From NCBI GenBank assembly GCA_000173575.1, contig ABYL01000028.1:1-64000 (forward strand): a stretch of 64,000 nt of DNA, in the 5' to 3' direction. This document shows, one piece after another, positions 61,637-64,000 of this stretch (positions are counted from its first letter, which is position 1; each line of letters opens with the position of its first letter). The notes beneath the pieces are model-generated. The model saw nothing but the letters and a program-made list of their open reading frames with translations, was not told where the DNA came from and did no database searches. Made by a program: the position numbers and the translations under genes. Source of the stretch: Burkholderia sp. H160. Its GTDB lineage: Bacteria; Pseudomonadota; Gammaproteobacteria; Burkholderiales; Burkholderiaceae.

Positions 61637-64000
61637 ATGGGAAAGATCGTGTACATATTCAAGCATTCATCGCATTGTGAGTCTGCGCGGGTACTGACGT
61701 CGGCGCTTTTTGTCGAGGATTGCTGCGGGCGCAAGCGTCGCACTGTGGTTGCATTGGCCTCGGCTGTGGCGTCGCTGGTGGCGCTGCTTGTTCCGGTCGC
61801 TGTGCGAGCCCAGTGCAACAGCAACGCCAACCCGGCGCTGCCTTCGGCGCCGGCACAGACCAACTTTTCCAATCAGTCGTTTGGCGCAGCGCCGCTTCCC
61901 CAGTACTACCTGAACGCCGCGGGGCAGGCGGGATGCAAAGGCGCTGACAACGGCGGTTGGAACGGAGTGGGCCAGGATGGCTTCGCTGGTCAGTCGGGTG
62001 GTTCCTTTAACAGTGTCAACAGCGGCATTACGATGAAGGGGGGCTTCGCGCCGACCTTCATCAGCCCCACGATGGGAGCGGGATGGTCCGTCAACGGTGG
62101 TGACGGTGGTGCCGGCGGACAGGGCGGTTATGACGACAATGGCTCCGCCCACACGGGAAACGGCGGGGCGGCTGGCAATGGCGGCGCGGTCTCTGTGCAA
62201 TTTAGCGGCACGGTTGGTCCCGACCCGAAAGGTGTCCTTCCGGAAGTTGCGCTCGACGTGGAAGCCAATGGCGGCACCGGCGGAGTGGGTGCCGTGTCCA
62301 ATGCCCAAGGCAGACAGCCGCTCTATGGCGGCAACGGGGGACCCGGGGGGCGGGGTGGTCAGGCAGCGCTTAACGCCTCCGGCAATATTCAGTTCTATGG
62401 TGTCGGCCTGCGAGCGTCCGCCCTGGGCGGGACCGGCGGGTACGGTGGCGACTCGCCCACTCCGGGTGATCTGGTCGTGGAAGGCCATGGAGGCAAGGGC
62501 GGCAATGGCGGCGCCGGCGGTACCGCGACGCTTGCGTATCAGAACGGCAGTCTGACCGCCAGCACCCCTATAGGCCAGATCTTTCCGATGCAGGCTGACG
62601 CCGATGGCGGTAAGGGCGGCAACGCTGGTGGCGCGTTCGGTGGAAGTGGCAGTTTTGGCGGGACCGGCGGCAACGGAGGTAACGGCGGCACAGCCAGCGC
62701 GGAACTCGGCAGCGGTAGCCAGATCGTTTTCTCCGATCAGATGCAACCGGTGAACAGTCAGTATCAGCCGGGCAGTGGCGTAACCGCCACGGCGAATGGC
62801 GGAGCGGGCGGGGGCGGTGGCACTGCCATCGACGGCACAATCCGCAATGAGGGTGGTGCGGGCGGCAACGGCGGGAATGCCGGCAGCGCCAGCGCCAGCG
62901 TCCTTGGTTCTATCGACCACACGGCGAATGTTCCGGCCGGGCAGTCTGCTGTCGGGCTGATCGGGGGCGAGGCAGTGCTGGTGCAGGCCAATGGAGGCGC
63001 CGGCGGTATCGGTGACGGCGCCCAGGGCAGTATCGTGGGTGAAGGCGGCAATGGTGGTAAGGCAGGCGCTGGCGGGAGCGCTTCGCTGACCCTTGGAGAC
63101 GCGACGAACACGGCGACAATTAAAACGAACGGCCCATATACGCGTGGCGCCTTGGTGCAAAGTGTCGGAGGCAGCGGGGGCAATGGCGGTAGTGTCAGCT
63201 TCGCGCTGTCCGGCACGGGCGGTGCAGGTGCCGCGGGCGGCGATGGCGGCGCGGTCACGGTGAACTCGGACCACGCCTTTGTCACGGTCGGCAGTCAATC
63301 AGGCGAAGGCAGCATCCCGCTGATCGCGCAAAGCATCGGCGGTGGTGGCGGAAGCGGTGGCGACGCCAGCGGCGTCACCGTTGGCGCGGGGTTCGAGATC
63401 GGCGGCAACGGCGGCCAGGGCGGCAATGGCGGCGCGGTGAAACTCACGCTGGGCCAGAACAGCGTGTTTGGCAGCCTCGACCAGAGCGGTGGCGCCGGCA
63501 TCCTTGCGCAAAGCATCGGCGGCTCCGGCGGCAACGCCGGCAGCGCGACGTCGAGCGGCGGGGGGCTGATCACCATGGTGATCGGCGGGGATGCCCACGG
63601 TGGCGGCTCGGGCGGCCAGGTCACCGTCGACAACGGCGCACTCGTCACGACCTACGGCGACCACGCAGCCGGTATCAAGGCTCAGTCGATCGGCGGCGGT
63701 GGCGGCAATGGCGGTAACGCTACAGCGTTCACCGTCGGCGGCCCCCTGTCGAGCTCGGTTGCCATTGGCGGACTCGGCGGCAGCGGCGGCGCGGCTGGCG
63801 CGGTTTCGCTGACCAACTCGGGGCAGGTTGCTACGTATGGTTCGGACGCCGAAGGTGTTGTGCTGCAAAGTATCGGCGGCGGCGGCGGCTCCGGCGGCAG
63901 CGCCACGGCGCGTGCCGTTGCCGCATCGGCCAGCCCAAATATTCCTTCAATCAGTGTCAGCGCCGCTATCGGCGGCGCCGGCGGGACCGGCAACACCGGC
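61637..64000 (+). CDS. Giant glycine-rich autotransporter-type surface protein, 5' part (runs off the window)
   Basis: The frame is open from the ATG at 61637 to the last base (788 codons), with no stop. The N-terminus has a long basic pre-region, then a hydrophobic signal segment (TVVALASAVASLVALLVPVAVRA, about 36-58) and a mature start at QCNSN. The passenger is built of glycine/asparagine-rich repeats: GGxGGNGG, and from about residue 545 the recurrent phrase (I/V)xxQSIGGGGGxGG, for example LIAQSIGG, ILAQSIGG, IKAQSIGG and VLQSIGG. This phrase is known from large type V autotransporters with a C-terminal barrel, which would lie beyond the window. It probably acts in adhesion or biofilm at the surface. 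The ribosome site is weak. Confidence 0.85.
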   Translation, partial: MGKIVYIFKHSSHCESARVLTSALFVEDCCGRKRRTVVALASAVASLVALLVPVAVRAQCNSNANPALPSAPAQTNFSNQSFGAAPLPQYYLNAAGQAGCKGADNGGWNGVGQDGFAGQSGGSFNSVNSGITMKGGFAPTFISPTMGAGWSVNGGDGGAGGQGGYDDNGSAHTGNGGAAGNGGAVSVQFSGTVGPDPKGVLPEVALDVEANGGTGGVGAVSNAQGRQPLYGGNGGPGGRGGQAALNASGNIQFYGVGLRASALGGTGGYGGDSPTPGDLVVEGHGGKGGNGGAGGTATLAYQNGSLTASTPIGQIFPMQADADGGKGGNAGGAFGGSGSFGGTGGNGGNGGTASAELGSGSQIVFSDQMQPVNSQYQPGSGVTATANGGAGGGGGTAIDGTIRNEGGAGGNGGNAGSASASVLGSIDHTANVPAGQSAVGLIGGEAVLVQANGGAGGIGDGAQGSIVGEGGNGGKAGAGGSASLTLGDATNTATIKTNGPYTRGALVQSVGGSGGNGGSVSFALSGTGGAGAAGGDGGAVTVNSDHAFVTVGSQSGEGSIPLIAQSIGGGGGSGGDASGVTVGAGFEIGGNGGQGGNGGAVKLTLGQNSVFGSLDQSGGAGILAQSIGGSGGNAGSATSSGGGLITMVIGGDAHGGGSGGQVTVDNGALVTTYGDHAAGIKAQSIGGGGGNGGNATAFTVGGPLSSSVAIGGLGGSGGAAGAVSLTNSGQVATYGSDAEGVVLQSIGGGGGSGGSATARAVAASASPNIPSISVSAAIGGAGGTGNTG

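Noticed and set aside
61667-63298. 543-codon leftward open frame at the right end
   Set aside because: It is antisense to the glycine-rich autotransporter-type gene; the peptide has no domain or motif and comes from third-position GC bias.
1-64000. CRISPR arrays, tRNA and rRNA genes
   Set aside because: No regular short direct repeats with spacers and no tRNA- or rRNA-like stretch were noticed; small tRNAs could still be missed by eye.

Overview
The window looks like a chromosomal stretch of a Burkholderiales betaproteobacterium, most likely Paraburkholderia or a close relative. Grounds are the high-GC coding style, a Gram-negative porin of the Burkholderia type, many LysR/AraC/TetR/IclR/GntR regulators beside small catabolic operons, and dispersed intergenic repeats. 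No rRNA, tRNA or CRISPR array was seen. The genus is inferred from gene style only.

Left part (1-16 kb). The first 455 bp are the 3' end of an IS1182-like element that has cut off a short-chain dehydrogenase gene after about 30 codons, beside its divergent AraC regulator. Next comes an envelope region: an acyltransferase (LpxL type) and two glycosyltransferases, a small membrane ORF, an MlaA lipoprotein, a three-gene RND efflux system (outer-membrane lipoprotein, adaptor, pump), a MipA/OmpV protein, two OmpR-type regulators and a histidine kinase. Four 17-bp tandem boxes of the form GTAAGT-N5-GTAAGT lie in front of the leftward LPS genes, mlaA, the efflux operon and the MipA/regulator operon, each on the strand of the gene it precedes. 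I read this as one self-regulated outer-membrane remodelling regulon. The second regulator lacks the phospho-acceptor Asp and carries an in-frame stop.

16-25.6 kb is a leftward operon for urea-polymer nitrogen: allophanate hydrolase, a Bmp-family ABC importer (binding protein, two permeases, fused ATPase), biuret hydrolase, a second isochorismatase-family hydrolase (probable triuret hydrolase), an AtzH-like protein and a GntR regulator.

26-34.4 kb holds a coupled TetR-haloalkane dehalogenase pair, then an IclR-controlled catabolic module (flavoprotein dehydrogenase, SDR, AAHS-type MFS transporter, porin). 34.6-44.7 kb is accessory: an IS1182-like element with perfect 8-bp target duplications but a dead transposase, a 148-bp MITE with matching ends, small membrane proteins, a CBS protein, a secreted Asp-box protein, a TetR/SDR pair, an AraC remnant and three copies of an intergenic repeat. 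44.7-54.4 kb carries ChrA, two LysR-associated operons, and an SRPBCC-YciI fusion behind a broken ArsR gene.

54.8-60.7 kb holds a Bmp-like periplasmic protein next to a QseC-like kinase, a secreted GH-A-clan glycosidase and a QseB-like regulator. The window ends inside a very large glycine-rich autotransporter-type surface protein (from 61637) that has no stop before the edge.
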